The notes under the pieces were generated by a model, which made no database searches, had not been told where the DNA came from, and worked only from the letters and a program-made list of their open reading frames with translations. The position numbers and the translations under genes were made by a program. Below are positions 1-12,417 of a stretch of 64,000 nucleotides of DNA, piece by piece (position 1 is the first letter of the stretch; the number at the start of each line of letters is the position of its first letter). This stretch comes from Hyperoplus lanceolatus (taxonomy: Eukaryota; Chordata; Actinopteri; Uranoscopiformes; Ammodytidae): positions 7,471,452 through 7,535,451 of the forward strand of contig CM049409.1 of assembly GCA_026929865.2 (NCBI GenBank), read 5' to 3'.

Positions 1-3000
1 GACTGTGGGGGCAATAATTGTGGAGGAAATGAGGGCCGCTGTGGAGAAAGACACCGGTTTCCGCTGTTCAGCAGGGATATCACACAACAAGGTGAGAACC
101 TCTCAATGATTTATTCCTGTACATATAATACCACTGCAGCAGTGCTTTGAAAATGTGTAACTGTCTCTCCTATGGTCATACTGTTTCCAGGTGTTGGCCA
201 AACTAGCCTGTGGTCTGAACAAACCTAACCGACAAACTGTTGTGCCTTTGGATTCTGTGGCAGAACTTTTCAACTCTTTACCAATCAGCAAGATGTGAGT
301 TCAATGCACTACTATGTCACGAAGGAGTTACTCCTCATCATATTCTGACATAAAAGTGACAAACAAGAAAAAAAAAAGACAATAATCTGTACTCTTGGAC
401 TGTTTATTTGACCTTTGCAGCCGTAGCCTGGGGGGTAAGCTGGGTGTCTCCATTACTGAAACTCTGGGCATAAAGCACATGGGAGATCTGACCCGCTTCT
501 CTCAGGCCCAACTGGAACAGCACTTTGGAGAAAAGACAGGGTAAGACAAGCCGCCAGTGTTTTGTGCTGCTGCAGTGGCGCAAATTGAAAGTTGTCTGTC
601 CAATTGCGCTACCCCATCAAAAAATGGTGGTCTCCGCATGTCCAGATCCTCAAAGTAGCACTTATCAATTTGTAGCATGATCCGATAAGTGCTACCGATC
701 AGATATTATTTTAAAAGTCAAAAGTGTCAAAAGGTTACTGGCGAACAAAAGTGTTAGTCTTGCATTTACGTATTATATCACACACATCATAATTTTAAGA
801 TGAATGGACATATTGATTACAAATTCTTAACTTAGCCATTTTACTATATGTATCCTAATACATATCTGTGGTCACAGCATGCATTATGCCACATGCGTAT
901 AACACAACAACATTACAGGGACAAAGGTTTTCTCTTACAAAAACCAACCTGTTTGATAAAAGTGCTTCAGAAATTGACATTATTATTTATACTTGATTAC
1001 CACCCCACATTAACCATTGAGCCTCTCTGCTTTTTGCAGCCAGTGGCTGTATGACATGTGTCGCGGGATTGACTTTGAAGCAGTGAAACCGAGACAGCTC
1101 CCCAAGTCCATCGGCTGCAGTAAAAACTTCCCCGGGAAGACGTCACTGGCCACAAAAGAGCAGGTAATGGCCATCTGTCTTGGTATGACTCAATCTGGCT
1201 TTTATTTTTAGACTGATGTTGGCTGAAACTGAAAGTGGTGAAACTTTGAGAGAATGTAGTTGATCCATCTAGATGTGTAAGGAAGATGCAATTAAACACA
1301 TTTTTGTAACATTACCATGTACAATATTGTTATTTTTAATTATGATTTGCAAGATGTTTTAAGGTGTATTATTGTATACCCCTCTGTAGGTACAGTATTG
1401 GCTTAATCAACTGGCCCTTGAGCTGGAGGAGAGGCTTACCAAGGACAGGGAAGTGGTGAGAAAAAATGATTTGCGATTGTGTCATATTTTCCATTGTTAC
1501 AGCAGTACTACCTATTTCCTTAACTGGGGTTTCACTGTGAAGTTGTTTTTGGTAAGTATAACCGTGGTTCACATCAGTGTCCGACATGCCTCGCCCCCTT
1601 GCAGAATGGTCGAGTGGCTAAGTCGTTGACAGTCGGTGTGCGTCAGCTTGGGGACAAAAGGCCGAGCAGCTTCTCCCGCTGTTGTGCTTTAGTGCGCTAC
1701 GAAGCATCCAAACTCTCTGCTGACAGCTTTGCCATCATCAAGAGTCTCAACACAGCCGGAAACCACCAGGCAGCATGGTAATTGATGCACATGCATGCAG
1801 TGAAATATTTACACTGCTTTCCAATACCCATACTTCCCTGCTATTTAGTATGGTGGAAAAATATTTAGGATGTCCCAATTCATGTAGTCAGATGCAGCTT
1901 GCTTTTAAAATACCCGGATGCCCTACTACATCCGGTCGTGATTTTTAGTGAGGAAATCGGCATGCTTTTTTGGAGATTCTGACCCACAAACCACTGCGCA
2001 GGTGAAGTTACGTTTCAACGGACTCAGAATCAGAGCAAAAACAATCAGCAATGCGACAGATACAGTACATAAGCAAGAGACAAATTTAAGGCACGTTGTA
2101 ATGATCAAATAAATGAGTCAAAGTATGTCCCAATTGTATGCCTTTTGCATCATTTAAAGTAGATACTTGTTATAATCAGCTGTAGTATGTAGAATAGTCC
2201 AAAAAAAAAGTATGCGATTTGGAACACAGGGTTTAAAGTCAGTTGGTCTAAGGAAACCCTGTGTGATGTATTACTGTGTTCTTGCATCCTCTCTCCAGGA
2301 CTCCGCCCCTCACCTTGCTCCACATCTCGGCGAGCAAATTCAGCGACGCTCCGTCAGTAGGGGGCATCGCTGGCTTTCTCTCCAGCGATGTCACGTCAAC
2401 CCAGAGTTCATTCTCAACCACTCAGTCGTCCACACAGCCCCACTCTGAGCTGAAGAACGACAAACAACCCGGCACCATCCAGTCCTTCTTTCAAAAGGCA
2501 GCTGAGAAAAAAACACAGATGGTTACAAAAGATGTGGACGAGGCGGATGAGGACATGATAAGCTCCGCAGGAACTCTCCTATCTTCCTCCATTCACAAAA
2601 CCTCTGCTATTGATACTGAGTCGCAAGCAGATTCCAATAACTCCATATCTTCCTTTGCACTTTTTTCTGAATCTAAAATTGCGTCAGCCAGCCCCCATCC
2701 TGGCATTTCCTCTTTCTTCCACAAGAAGTGTCTAGAAAGAAGTGTACAGGCCTCTGCATTGAATAAGCCTGAAGGACAAAGGCCAATGACTGTCACTAAA
2801 GAGGACTTTGAGGACACTGTCGCTATTGTGTCGGGCCTACAGGCAAAAACTAGCTCCAAGGTCACATCTAACCAGTCTCTATCTAACCAGTCTCTATGTG
2901 AAGACTCCAGGGATGAACCGGACATTGATGCAGAGGTAAATCACCATCCTGCCAGTGTGGACAAAGAAGACCTGTTGACCTGTGAACGCTGTAGCCAGGA

Positions 3001-3262
3001 GATGTTGGTCTGGGAAATGCCTGAACATAATGACTATCACTTTGCCCTGGACCTCCAGAAATCACTGTCTTCATCTTCCTCAACCGTCTCTTCTCCTTCT
3101 TCCAGTGTCTCTCTAACTCCTGTCAGAGCAGGAGCAGCAGGTATAGCCCAGTCCTCCCGGGGCAAGACAAAAGGCAGGGGCCAGTCGGGACCCCAATCCA
3201 AAAGGCACCGCTCCCAAGGTGGAAGTACAGGCACCCTGGATTCTTTTTTTAAGAAGAGCTGA
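1..3262 (+). CDS. polh: DNA polymerase eta, 3' portion (7 exons; 5' end outside window)
   Basis: Y-family translesion polymerase that copies past UV photoproducts in the nucleus. Exons that join in frame at GT/AG borders: 1-91, 191-294, 421-540, 1040-1163, 1390-1455, 1605-1777 and 2299-3262 (stop TGA 3260-3262), giving 546 residues here. The first exon enters at codon phase 2 and encodes the palm segment ending SAGISHNK; the next exons encode LACGLNKPNRQ, the thumb, and the little-finger domain (KPRQLPK, GCSKNFPGKT, GDKRPSS, RCCALVRY), all close to vertebrate POLH. The last exon encodes the regulatory tail (separate entry). The N-terminal catalytic residues, about 200 amino acids, precede the window. 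No frameshift or premature stop is visible, so the gene looks functional. It is convergent with gtpbp2, the same neighbour as in human 6p21.1. Confidence 0.95.
1818..2225. repeat. MITE-like element in the last polh intron (copy 1)
   Basis: This block shares long stretches with 40131-40832: the 'ccaataccca' start, 'atatttaggatgt', the 'actacatccggtcg' core, the 'gtatgtcccaattgta' segment, and an end reading 'tttggaa'. The ends are roughly inverted (ccaatacccata versus tatgcgatttgg), as expected of a short non-autonomous DNA transposon. Boundaries are approximate and I did not find a clear target-site duplication. Class is unassigned. Confidence 0.6.
2299..3262 (+). CDS. polh: polh last exon: UBZ zinc finger and PCNA-binding tail
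   Basis: A single 964-bp exon whose first base completes the Trp codon split from 1777. It starts with the end of the little finger (TPPLTLLHISASKFSD) and continues into a Ser/Thr-rich linker. Three FF-type PCNA-interaction-like motifs can be read: TIQSFFQK, GISSFFHKK and, at the extreme C terminus, GTLDSFFKKS. Between the second and third is a UBZ3 ubiquitin-binding zinc finger (CERC ... HNDYH, C-x2-C/H-x3-H, starting at about 2981), which recruits the polymerase to ubiquitinated PCNA. A basic stretch (KGRGQSGPQSKRHR) before the last motif resembles a nuclear localisation signal. A 15-bp tandem duplication near 2868-2898 gives the repeat SNQSL-SNQSL in the linker. Confidence 0.93.
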
Positions 3263-3290
3263 AGATGTGCTGTAGGACTGCAATTGTCTA

Positions 3291-3296
3291 AATAAA
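3291..3296 (+). terminator. polh: polh poly(A) signal
   Basis: AATAAA lies 28 bp after the polh stop codon, implying a very short 3'UTR. Other A/T-rich hexamers further on could serve as alternative sites. Confidence 0.7.
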
Positions 3297-3309
3297 ATAC
3301 ACATTCCTG

Positions 3310-3970
3310 ATAATTCATATCGCAAATGTGTAAGGACAATAGGTTTTTCATTTGTTCAAGGAATTGAAAGCCATAAGGTTACATAATTCACTAGATTAAA
3401 GTTACTGTTCTTTATAGGATTGGAAGGGTTTTAAAAAAAATGTAAAGTAAAAGGCAATAATTATGTGAACTAGAGTGTATTAAAGATACTTTATTTTAGA
3501 TGTTGTAGTTGTGTACATGTTGTAGTACTCTGATGTGCCAGCAGATGCCACTAAAGACTTGACTAGAGCAGGAATCCTCACTTCAGTGACTTCATGTGAA
3601 CTCAAGAAACAAAACATGTTTGTCTGTTGCAGGACAACAAGGCATTGCATCTTTGAAATACCAGCACAGTGAGAGTAATTGCATTCCGACCTGAGTCATC
3701 CTGTTTGTTTTTTCCACCTTTGTACATATGGTGAACATATGGTTCTATTGACTGGTGAAAGACTATCAATCACTCTTGCTTTGTCTTGCATCAACTGAGG
3801 AGTGGATAAGGAAGAGCTGTACCATGGCAATTGAATAACAAAGCTTTTTACAACTCAAGGTTGTGTAGTGAGTCATGGCTCTGTAACGTGAGCCAGTGGA
3901 CGCAGTACCCTGTGTGTATGATGACATGGTTAAAAACATTAAGCAGTAAAAGAATAAGAAAAAAACAGCC
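3310..3970. other. Intergenic spacer between convergent polh and gtpbp2
   Basis: About 0.65 kb between the predicted polh and gtpbp2 cleavage sites. No ORF with recognisable similarity, no RNA gene and no clear repeat seen. Confidence 0.6.
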
Positions 3971-3990
3971 GCTGAAGAGACAATAAAAGT

Positions 3991-3996
3991 TTTATT
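3991..3996 (-). terminator. gtpbp2: Candidate gtpbp2 poly(A) signal
   Basis: TTTATT on the + strand reads AATAAA on the gtpbp2 strand, giving a 3'UTR of about 1.75 kb that contains the 49-bp tandem duplication. Other AATAAA-like hexamers exist, so the site is provisional. Confidence 0.5.
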
Positions 3997-5416
3997 CATG
4001 TACATCATGATACACAAATTGGATCTGTACATAAATATTGCATTTCACCCAATTTAATGGAGAAAAATATTACACTTTCAATTAATAAACAGGAAAACAG
4101 ATCTGAAACATTTCAACAAAGTCAAAATGGGTGGGTGCCATTATGAAGACAGTGAAACATTTGTTAAAATGAGTCGTAAAATCTGGAACTACTAGAAATC
4201 TATAAAATACTTTTGAGATGCAGTCAAACAAACACCTGATATAACTCTGCATAGAGGCTAGAAAATATTTTGGTTTAAATGCTTATAGTATTCTTCTTTG
4301 TGAGGGCATACAAACGGTGCGTAACAACAAAAACAGGTTTTAACGGAGTAGCACCGACCTAATTAGAACTTGTCATGGAAGGCTACCCAAACGGCAGTTC
4401 CATCAGGCACTGTGTTACTGTTAACCCCCCTCCATAGTAAGTAACAGAAGTGAAGAGACGACATCAAAGTACCCCAAACTTAATTGCTTTTAAACAAAGC
4501 TACATCAGTACTGCTTTACATACTATATACTCCATACTCAAACATGTCTCTTTGGGAGAAACACTCTTGTCTTTTTTTTTTTTATTATTCCCTCAAACCT
4601 CCCTCCCTCCAAATTGGCTACAGAAACCTCCAATGGAGTATTTCTGTGAGAGTGGAATGCTTACTACTAGTACCAAGATGTCTATACTGACCTGAGTACG
4701 GTAACCTAAAGCACTTGAAAGATAGGCAGCAAGATCATTGGCATCTCACTGCACTATCGTGAGGCATTACTTGTGAATCTCGCAGACGTATGTGACGTAA
4801 CAAACACCAGTTACAAGTGATTGCCAATGTGAGTTATCTTGGCAGGCCTGTCATAACTTCATAATGCCCGTTGTGAGTAACATAGCTTTAAGGTGGTTTA
4901 GCTTATATGCAATTAAAAAGCTGTGTCCGTTCGTGAACCACCAAAGTTTCTAAATGCTTTTACTAATTGTCTCACATAGTTCTTTAGCGGTCAGTCGGAT
5001 AAGATGTAAGAAAAACATTTAAAAACAGTGAGGGCCAGTGGTGTACCTTCTTCAGTCAGGCAATATGTTGGTAACAGACAAGCTGCTTTGGGTCGATCAC
5101 AACAATGACATTAGCGATACAGCTTGCACCTTTATGTGCAAGCATCTCTTACTTGCAAACTGCTTGTAAACAATGATCTTCTGCCGAAGGTATCTTCACT
5201 GGTGTGTATGTTTCAGTGCAAGAGAACGTGTACTGTGTGCATGCTCTTTTTCAAAATGTGTAGGGAGTGTGTTTAGGTGTTAACCTTGTATTAGCACTTC
5301 AACGTTGGTTTGAGACAGCCATTTCCTAGTTAACACTTTTTAAATGTGTGCATTGTGACTATGTGTTCTTGATAGTCAATATCACGTCAGTAGATGTTGC
5401 TATGTGAATGTGTTAA

Positions 5417-5514
5417 AGAGGGGGCTGGAGGGTTTCCTCTTTTCAGTGCATGAAAGCAACACTCTAGAGGGGGCTGGAGGGTTTCCTCTTTTCAGTGCAT
5501 GAAAGCAACACTCT
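5417..5514. repeat. 49-bp perfect tandem duplication in the gtpbp2 3'UTR
   Basis: The units 5417-5465 and 5466-5514 are identical over 49 bp. They lie 220-320 bp downstream of the gtpbp2 stop on the - strand. The lack of divergence suggests a recent duplication; it may vary between individuals. Confidence 0.9.
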
Positions 5515-5734
5515 AAACCTCATCACCAGAAAGCAGTTATTTAAAAAGGCTTTAAAAAGGGAAAAGTAGGAGGGATGGGGACAACCAGGTTTTGGAAAAG
5601 GCTGATAAAACAACAAAGTCAACTGAGAGGGATTTACTGAAACACGGCAGAGACGCAGGAGGTTGTTTATAGAGCACCTTGTTTTTTTGGGTTGGGACGG
5701 TGTTTTTTTTCTGCTGGGGTCGTCAGGAAAACCA

Positions 5735-8700
5735 TTAGGCTTCGTCGTCCTCGCTTTGGGATGGCAGGTACTGGGCGACGGGCTGCAGCTTGGTGATGAG
5801 GCCGATGCCTTTGGTCACACCCTCTCTGAAGAGCACTTTGGCTCCAACCTTCAGGTACTCTGGATGCTTGATGAACTTGAATAGGACCACTGCTTTCTCC
5901 CCTGTCCTCAGCTCCTCCTGGGTGTACAATCACATCATATTATCAATACATTTATTGTAATAATAATCAGACATAATATGCGCAAGATAACACATTGGGA
6001 TCTAACAAGCAGAGGTAAGTGGAGGAACTAACCTTGCCATACACAGCTTCCACGGTGGCGGTCTGTCTCACATTGCCTATGTGCACAGTAACCTGGAAGC
6101 CCTTGTGGAAGGTCTTGGCGTGGAAGAGCAGCACAATCTCAGCCTCAAACATCCAGCAGATGGTAGGATCCATCTCCGGACTCACCATCACCATGCCCTG
6201 TGAATAGGAAAAAAACACATGGACATTGCAAACATACAGATTAGAAATCAGTGCGTACTTCGTAACATGATATAAGTTTAGTTTGGTTTTAAATAATATT
6301 AAATAATATGTTTTTTCATAAGTTGGTCAGTTATCCGTTTCCTTGGATTTTCTTTCAATCAGGTTTGGGTTTCTGTCACAATAACTAACAATTAATTAAC
6401 AATAACCACTTGTGCTAACTATTGATATCGTATATGTTTTCCCATATGAATTACTGATAAAGTACCAAACCACCAATAGACATTTTTTATTTCCATGAAA
6501 ATTTTGAGTTTGGCAAATTTGTCACAAGTGTCTCACCTTGCGTAGTAGCGACCGGTCGAAGTTGCCCAGGGCTAGTGTGGCTGCCTGGCCGGCCCTGAGC
6601 ACCCTGCATGCCGAGCGGTTCCTTTGGATGCTCTCGATGGTCAACTTGTGGAACTGGCCCGAATCGGTGGGCCCTACCACAAGATCATCTCCCTCACGAC
6701 AAATACCACTGCACAATCAAAGAGAACACACGGTTTGAGAAAGTCCAGGCTAAAACATATTAAAATGCAAGTTGAAAATGGAAGACCATGAAGTCAACAT
6801 TTCAACACACTGACCTGTAGAGAGTACCTCCCACCACAGTCCCCACCTCTGGCACAGTGAAGATCTCATCAACCTGTAATGATGAACACACTACTATCAA
6901 CCACACAATCAAAATCATATGTATTTACTGTGTACAGTAAGTGTTAACATGTGCCAGCTGGTCCCTTTATCTTGGACCTACCTGGAACTCAGTTAGCTGT
7001 TGCATGAGCTCCTCTTGCTCCTTGCTGGTGCTGAGTGGAGGGATGATGTTGAAGAAGACCTTGAGCAAGTCTAGACTCTCTCCAGACACACTGGACAAGG
7101 TGAAGATGGGTGTGATGCTGCCAGGGAGAGAACAAGCATGTGATCAGGACAAACAAGAACACACCACAAATTGGTTTTTACCCTGTACGTTTTTCCTGTC
7201 GTATCAGTCCCTGTCTTATCGTTTTTTGTCTTATTACTAAATGTTTTCATTAAGCTGGATAGCTAAATAGGTAGCACCACTGACTTTATGGGCAAGACCA
7301 ATGCAACCTGCCTAACTCCAATTGCAAGTCACTTTGGAAAAGAGCACCTGATAAATATGACATGTAAAATGTAGTGCTCAGGTCATGGCTACTCTTTTAT
7401 TATGTAAGGCACTTTGCTCTACGTTCTCTGTGTATGAAAAGTGCTCTATAAATTAAGTTTGATTTGATACCGTTATAAGAGTTCTACACTATATAGGATG
7501 CATACACATCACTACACATCGTCAAATAGAATACATTAAATGCTTTATTCAGTTGTACTTTACAAAGTTTCATACTTTGGTGACTGGGCGAACTGTTGGG
7601 CTGCCATCACAGCGTCATCCGTGCTGCTGATGACCATTGGGACCTTGTTGCAGCCCGGCTGCTTCAGGACGCGCTCCAACTGTCGCACAGTGCGCTCCAC
7701 TGTTGCCCGCGCACAAAGGTCCACCTTACTGATGACAATGAAGATGGGAACCTTCAAGGCCATGGCAAGTCCCAGATGCTCCCGCGTCGTACCGGCTGGA
7801 AAATAGAAGGGAAAGGAAGTAGGGATTTAGTTAGGTCTAGTTGGAGGGTTTCCTTAAAATGAATTTACTCATTCAGATGCACTTCACTCTGCACCACTCT
7901 ACATCATCAAACGTGCTTTAACATGCGAGGGCACAAACACAATGTTTGTTTACAGGTAGTGTGCATGATGGGCTTATACACATCTATCCAAATGAAATGA
8001 AAAGTAAGGGACCCAATGTTCCCGGCAAACATCCATTTGGTCACATAAGGAAGTCTACACCCTCGAGGGGCAAGGGACTGAGATATCATTGCTTGTCTGC
8101 TGGCAAATAATATGAGTCTGAGCTTCAAAAGAACATGTCAACAAACTGATAAGCTGGTAAACATTTTAAGACAAGTTTCTCCAAACAAAGTGACACTTCA
8201 CAGAGGCAACATTGTACCTGGAGGATCATGTTTCTTTGTGAAGAAAGATGGCATGTTAAAGTGACATGTAAACATGGATAGTAGATTATGTTTCGGTCAG
8301 ATGTAGGTCTAAACTCTCCCTACGTCTCCTAATAGTTAAAGGGTACTGACCCCATAAAATACATTTACAGACACAGACAGACACCTAAAATACCATAACC
8401 CCTGATCAGCTGAGTAGCGTGTTGTTGTGCTATTTTTAGAGCATCCGAGGTAAAGGTACATGGGAAAAATCAGAATAGACAAAAGTTCCTCCTGTTTTAG
8501 AAAGGAAATAGGTATTTTTTGGCTTGTCACAGATACGACCTAAGACGAGCCCTTTGCATTACCCAGATCCATTACTCTGTTTCATAATTTAAGCTGTTGC
8601 TCTTGGGTTGCAGACGCTGTGTCCCATTTCTGTCTGTTGCATAGTTAAAATGGTCCCCAATCTTGATCCCATTTCCCCCCCAGGCGTGCCCTATTTTAGA

Positions 8701-11700
8701 AAAGACACCCACACAAACATCGCAACAACTTCAGTTTTTCAAAGATAAATACCTAAATATGGATTAAATAATATTCATTTTTTTCAGTTTTATTTAGTTT
8801 TATCAATATGCAGGATATATTTTTCACACACAGTACGAACAGGAATCAGATCATGAGGAGATATTCATTGATTTTGACAACAAGCGTTCTCCATAATCGC
8901 TGACTCCAACTTTAAAGTGATCAGAATCTATTGTTTCTAAACTTTTAGACTGAATTTATTTTCCTGCTGTTGAAATAATCTGTATTATAACCAGTGTTGG
9001 GAATAATGCCATATAAAATAACGGCATTAGGTAACGCTGTAATTTTTTCAGTAACGGGGTAATCTAACTCATTACTTTTTCCGTTGTTAAAACGCCGCTA
9101 TTGTTACTGAACGTTAAATGCGGTGCGTTACTATGAATTGATTGAATAAACTGTGTAATCCAAACGCACCTCTGGCTCCATACTACACAAACTGCTAGTG
9201 AGGAGACCAGTGTGTTTTATTCAGTGTGGATGACATTATAACTGCACCGTCACGTCAGTCAGCCGGAGCGCCTGTTTCGTTAAGTTTCTTTTTCTTTCTC
9301 TCTCTGTTGTGTGAGCATGCACGTTGCCACAGTAACCACCTATCAATCCACGGTTGAAACGTGCTTTCCCTGAGTTTGTTTGCATCGCCCTTGAGAGTAA
9401 GTGCATGGAGTTTCTCGATCTCTATAAATTATAATTTATGCACGTTATTAAACGGCCGCGATTCGCCGGTTGCAACAGCTGCGTGTCATCACGAGCCGAA
9501 TATTGCTATTGTTATTTTCCTGGGATCTGTATGCTGCTGTGCATGTTAAAGAAGGAAATAAACATAGGATAAATCTTCCTCTCATCGTCTCATGCTTCAT
9601 AGTCTGACGTTTTCGGCCTTAAGTGGTGTTTTAGCCGACACCCCTGAAGTGAATCCAGTGATAGCAGATCAGCACGGTACATTCAGCAGTTTCCTCTACT
9701 ACTTTTGTTGAGAACAAAATACTTGAAGTGCAGGATAAACATCTTGCTGTATGTTGATGTGCAATAAATATTAAAGGTTATGTAGCCTACAAGTAGGCCT
9801 ACCTGTCTGTTCTACTCATTTCAACTGACTTGTGAAAACTGATCAGAAAAATCAAAATTTGACATATAGCAACTTTTTTTTTTACAGTAGGCTAAAGCAA
9901 ATCGTTAATTTCCCTGGTAACTAGTTACTTCTATTATAAAGTAATTCAGTTACTAACTCAGTTACTTTTTGGAACAAGTAGTGAGTAACTATAACTAATT
10001 ACTTTTTTAAAGTAACGTTCCCAACACTGATTATAACTATGAACAGCAAACTAGTGTAAATTTAGTTTTGGCGTTGTATATCCCTACTGAATAAAACTTT
10101 TTTTATTTGTTTTTTTAAGACAAAGGCACCCTAAGTGTTGTCTATAAGGCAAACATTTCATCCACATGGCTCATTGCAAAAAATTAAAACACATCAAAAG
10201 ATTTCCTAATAAACCTTTGGTAAGTCTATTGCTTTCAAGAGACTCTTTACAGAAGGTCACAAGCCCTCATCAGCATGTTCTTATCTGGGGCCCACTAGCC
10301 ATGAAGCAAAGCTGACATAAATAGATTAGTGTCAGGATGGCCGAGCGGTCTAAGGCGCTGCGTTCAGGTCGCAGTCTCCTCTGGAGGCGTGGGTTCGAAT
10401 CCCACTTCTGACAGCAACGTTTTGAATAGGGGGGGACCAACAAGCTAAATGAATTAGTGTTCTACTGTTACAGCAGGATAAGTTAACAACAACAGTAGAC
10501 AAACCTATGTGTTTACAACCAAAGCCAATAACTGGCTAGCATGTTTTAGCAGTTCAGGTTACAAAGTACTGTCTGTCCTTCCTGGACCTGGATATCATAC
10601 AAGTCTTGTAGACTCTCACTTGATTAAAGGTTTGGGTCATTGAAAGGACACTGGGCACTGATACAGAATATGAATATAATAAGTTAATTGTAACATAAAC
10701 GTTATAGTAAAGACCCTACCAAAGCCGTTGAGTCACAAAGTTTGCCCCACATTAATATACTATGGGATGTGTAAAACGCTTTGCTTTGCAATGCAAAAAA
10801 TTCACTTAGGAATTTTGTCTTCACTTTGCCGTGGGGGACATGTCTGTTGAGGATTATTGTAATGTTTCTGGAATCTTTTTTGTCTATGCCCCTAGGCTCC
10901 ACGATTACAGACACAAAATGAAAATAAAGTGCCGTTCAGCAAAACGTCACATGAATTCTGGGAGAAAGTTCCGCTTGATCATTTATACAATATGAGCAAA
11001 AATCATGGGAATAACTCCTGGTGATTTCCAAGTGTTCCTGCAAAGTCAGCAATGTTGACATATGCAGTAGGTCACCTATCCATTTGCAGGTCTTTGATTC
11101 ACCAAATCTGCACAGGATCAAGCACATTAGCTGCCTCCAGTATGTAAGAGGACTCTAAAATGAATGGATGGTATTTGAGATATTTTGGGACTAGTAGTGG
11201 CAGGCAGGGGCATGGAGACGGAGGCAGGAAGGGTAGCCTGTTACATCACTCAGATATCACATGTTTGCAAAGGGCTACGCTACAGCTGTCCGCTCAAGTG
11301 TAGAGTTGTTGTGAATACAAACACAGGCTCTCTCACAGATCTGGCACTGCAAGTGTTTAGTACCCTCCTGTGTCCCTGTAACACAGGGGTGGCCAACCAG
11401 TCAGAGACAAAGAGCCACATTTTTTACTGTGTTACTGCAAAGAGCCACATCGTACACACGGGTACACACGGGTACACACAGTGGCGATTCCAGGAAATTT
11501 TGACTGGGGGTGGCCAAGGTGGGCCACAGAGCTAGAGTGGGGTGGCCATCGCACCCCTGAATGAATAGCATGTGATATGCTGTACAACCAATTCAAAGAT
11601 GATTTATAATCCCAAATGCCCAAATCATGTTAGTATCCATTGTAATGTTTGTCAGAAAACTAAACCCCTGAAGGGGGGTCTGGGGGCATCCCCCTAGAAG

Positions 11701-12385
11701 ATTTTTTTGTGTTATAACATGTAATCTAAGCATTCTGGTGCATTCTCGCGAAGATAATATAGGAATATCAGCTCAGATGAATAGTAAAATTAGCAAGACA
11801 ACATAACTTGCTAGCAGCCAGATGCCTAACAACTGGACAGAGGGACGGATGACCACTAGCTTTTGACCAAATATCTTGCTAAAAAAATAAACCTTTATTT
11901 ATGAAAGTCTGCCCTTGCTAAGAACATGTTAGACTCGCTAACTACAAACTTTAATTTTTTTATTCAGATTTAAAAAATCTGCTGGGACACGTGCCTATAC
12001 ACATGCATGGGTGGCACGCATATCACAAGCACACTTATGCTGTTTTCAAGACCTTTGCTGACCAGAGACCAGTTCTAGTGGCCACAGTCCTACCATTAAT
12101 TTAGTAATTGAAAATTGCAAACTGATCTCATATCAGTGGATTGGGGTGTTTGTGTGATGAATTTGGCAACTACCTATCAAAAAAAGTTAAGAAAGAAAAA
12201 AAACACATATCATCTCTGAACTAGGATACATATCAGGAAAAAAATGTAATTAAAAAAATAAAATTAAAATTAAAAATAACATTTGAACTGGGGGGGGGGG
12301 GCACTGGGGTGGCCAGTAAGATTTCAGGGGGGGGGGCGTTTTTATTTTTGCCGGGAGCTTGCACATGCATGCACAAGCATTATTC

Positions 12386-12417
<32 letters not shown>

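Noticed and set aside
2593..2925. 110-aa antisense ORF in the polh last exon
   Set aside because: Shadow of the coding strand; no independent features.
5663..5884. 73-aa + strand ORF
   Set aside because: Antisense to the gtpbp2 last exon, whose - strand reading is clearly the conserved one.
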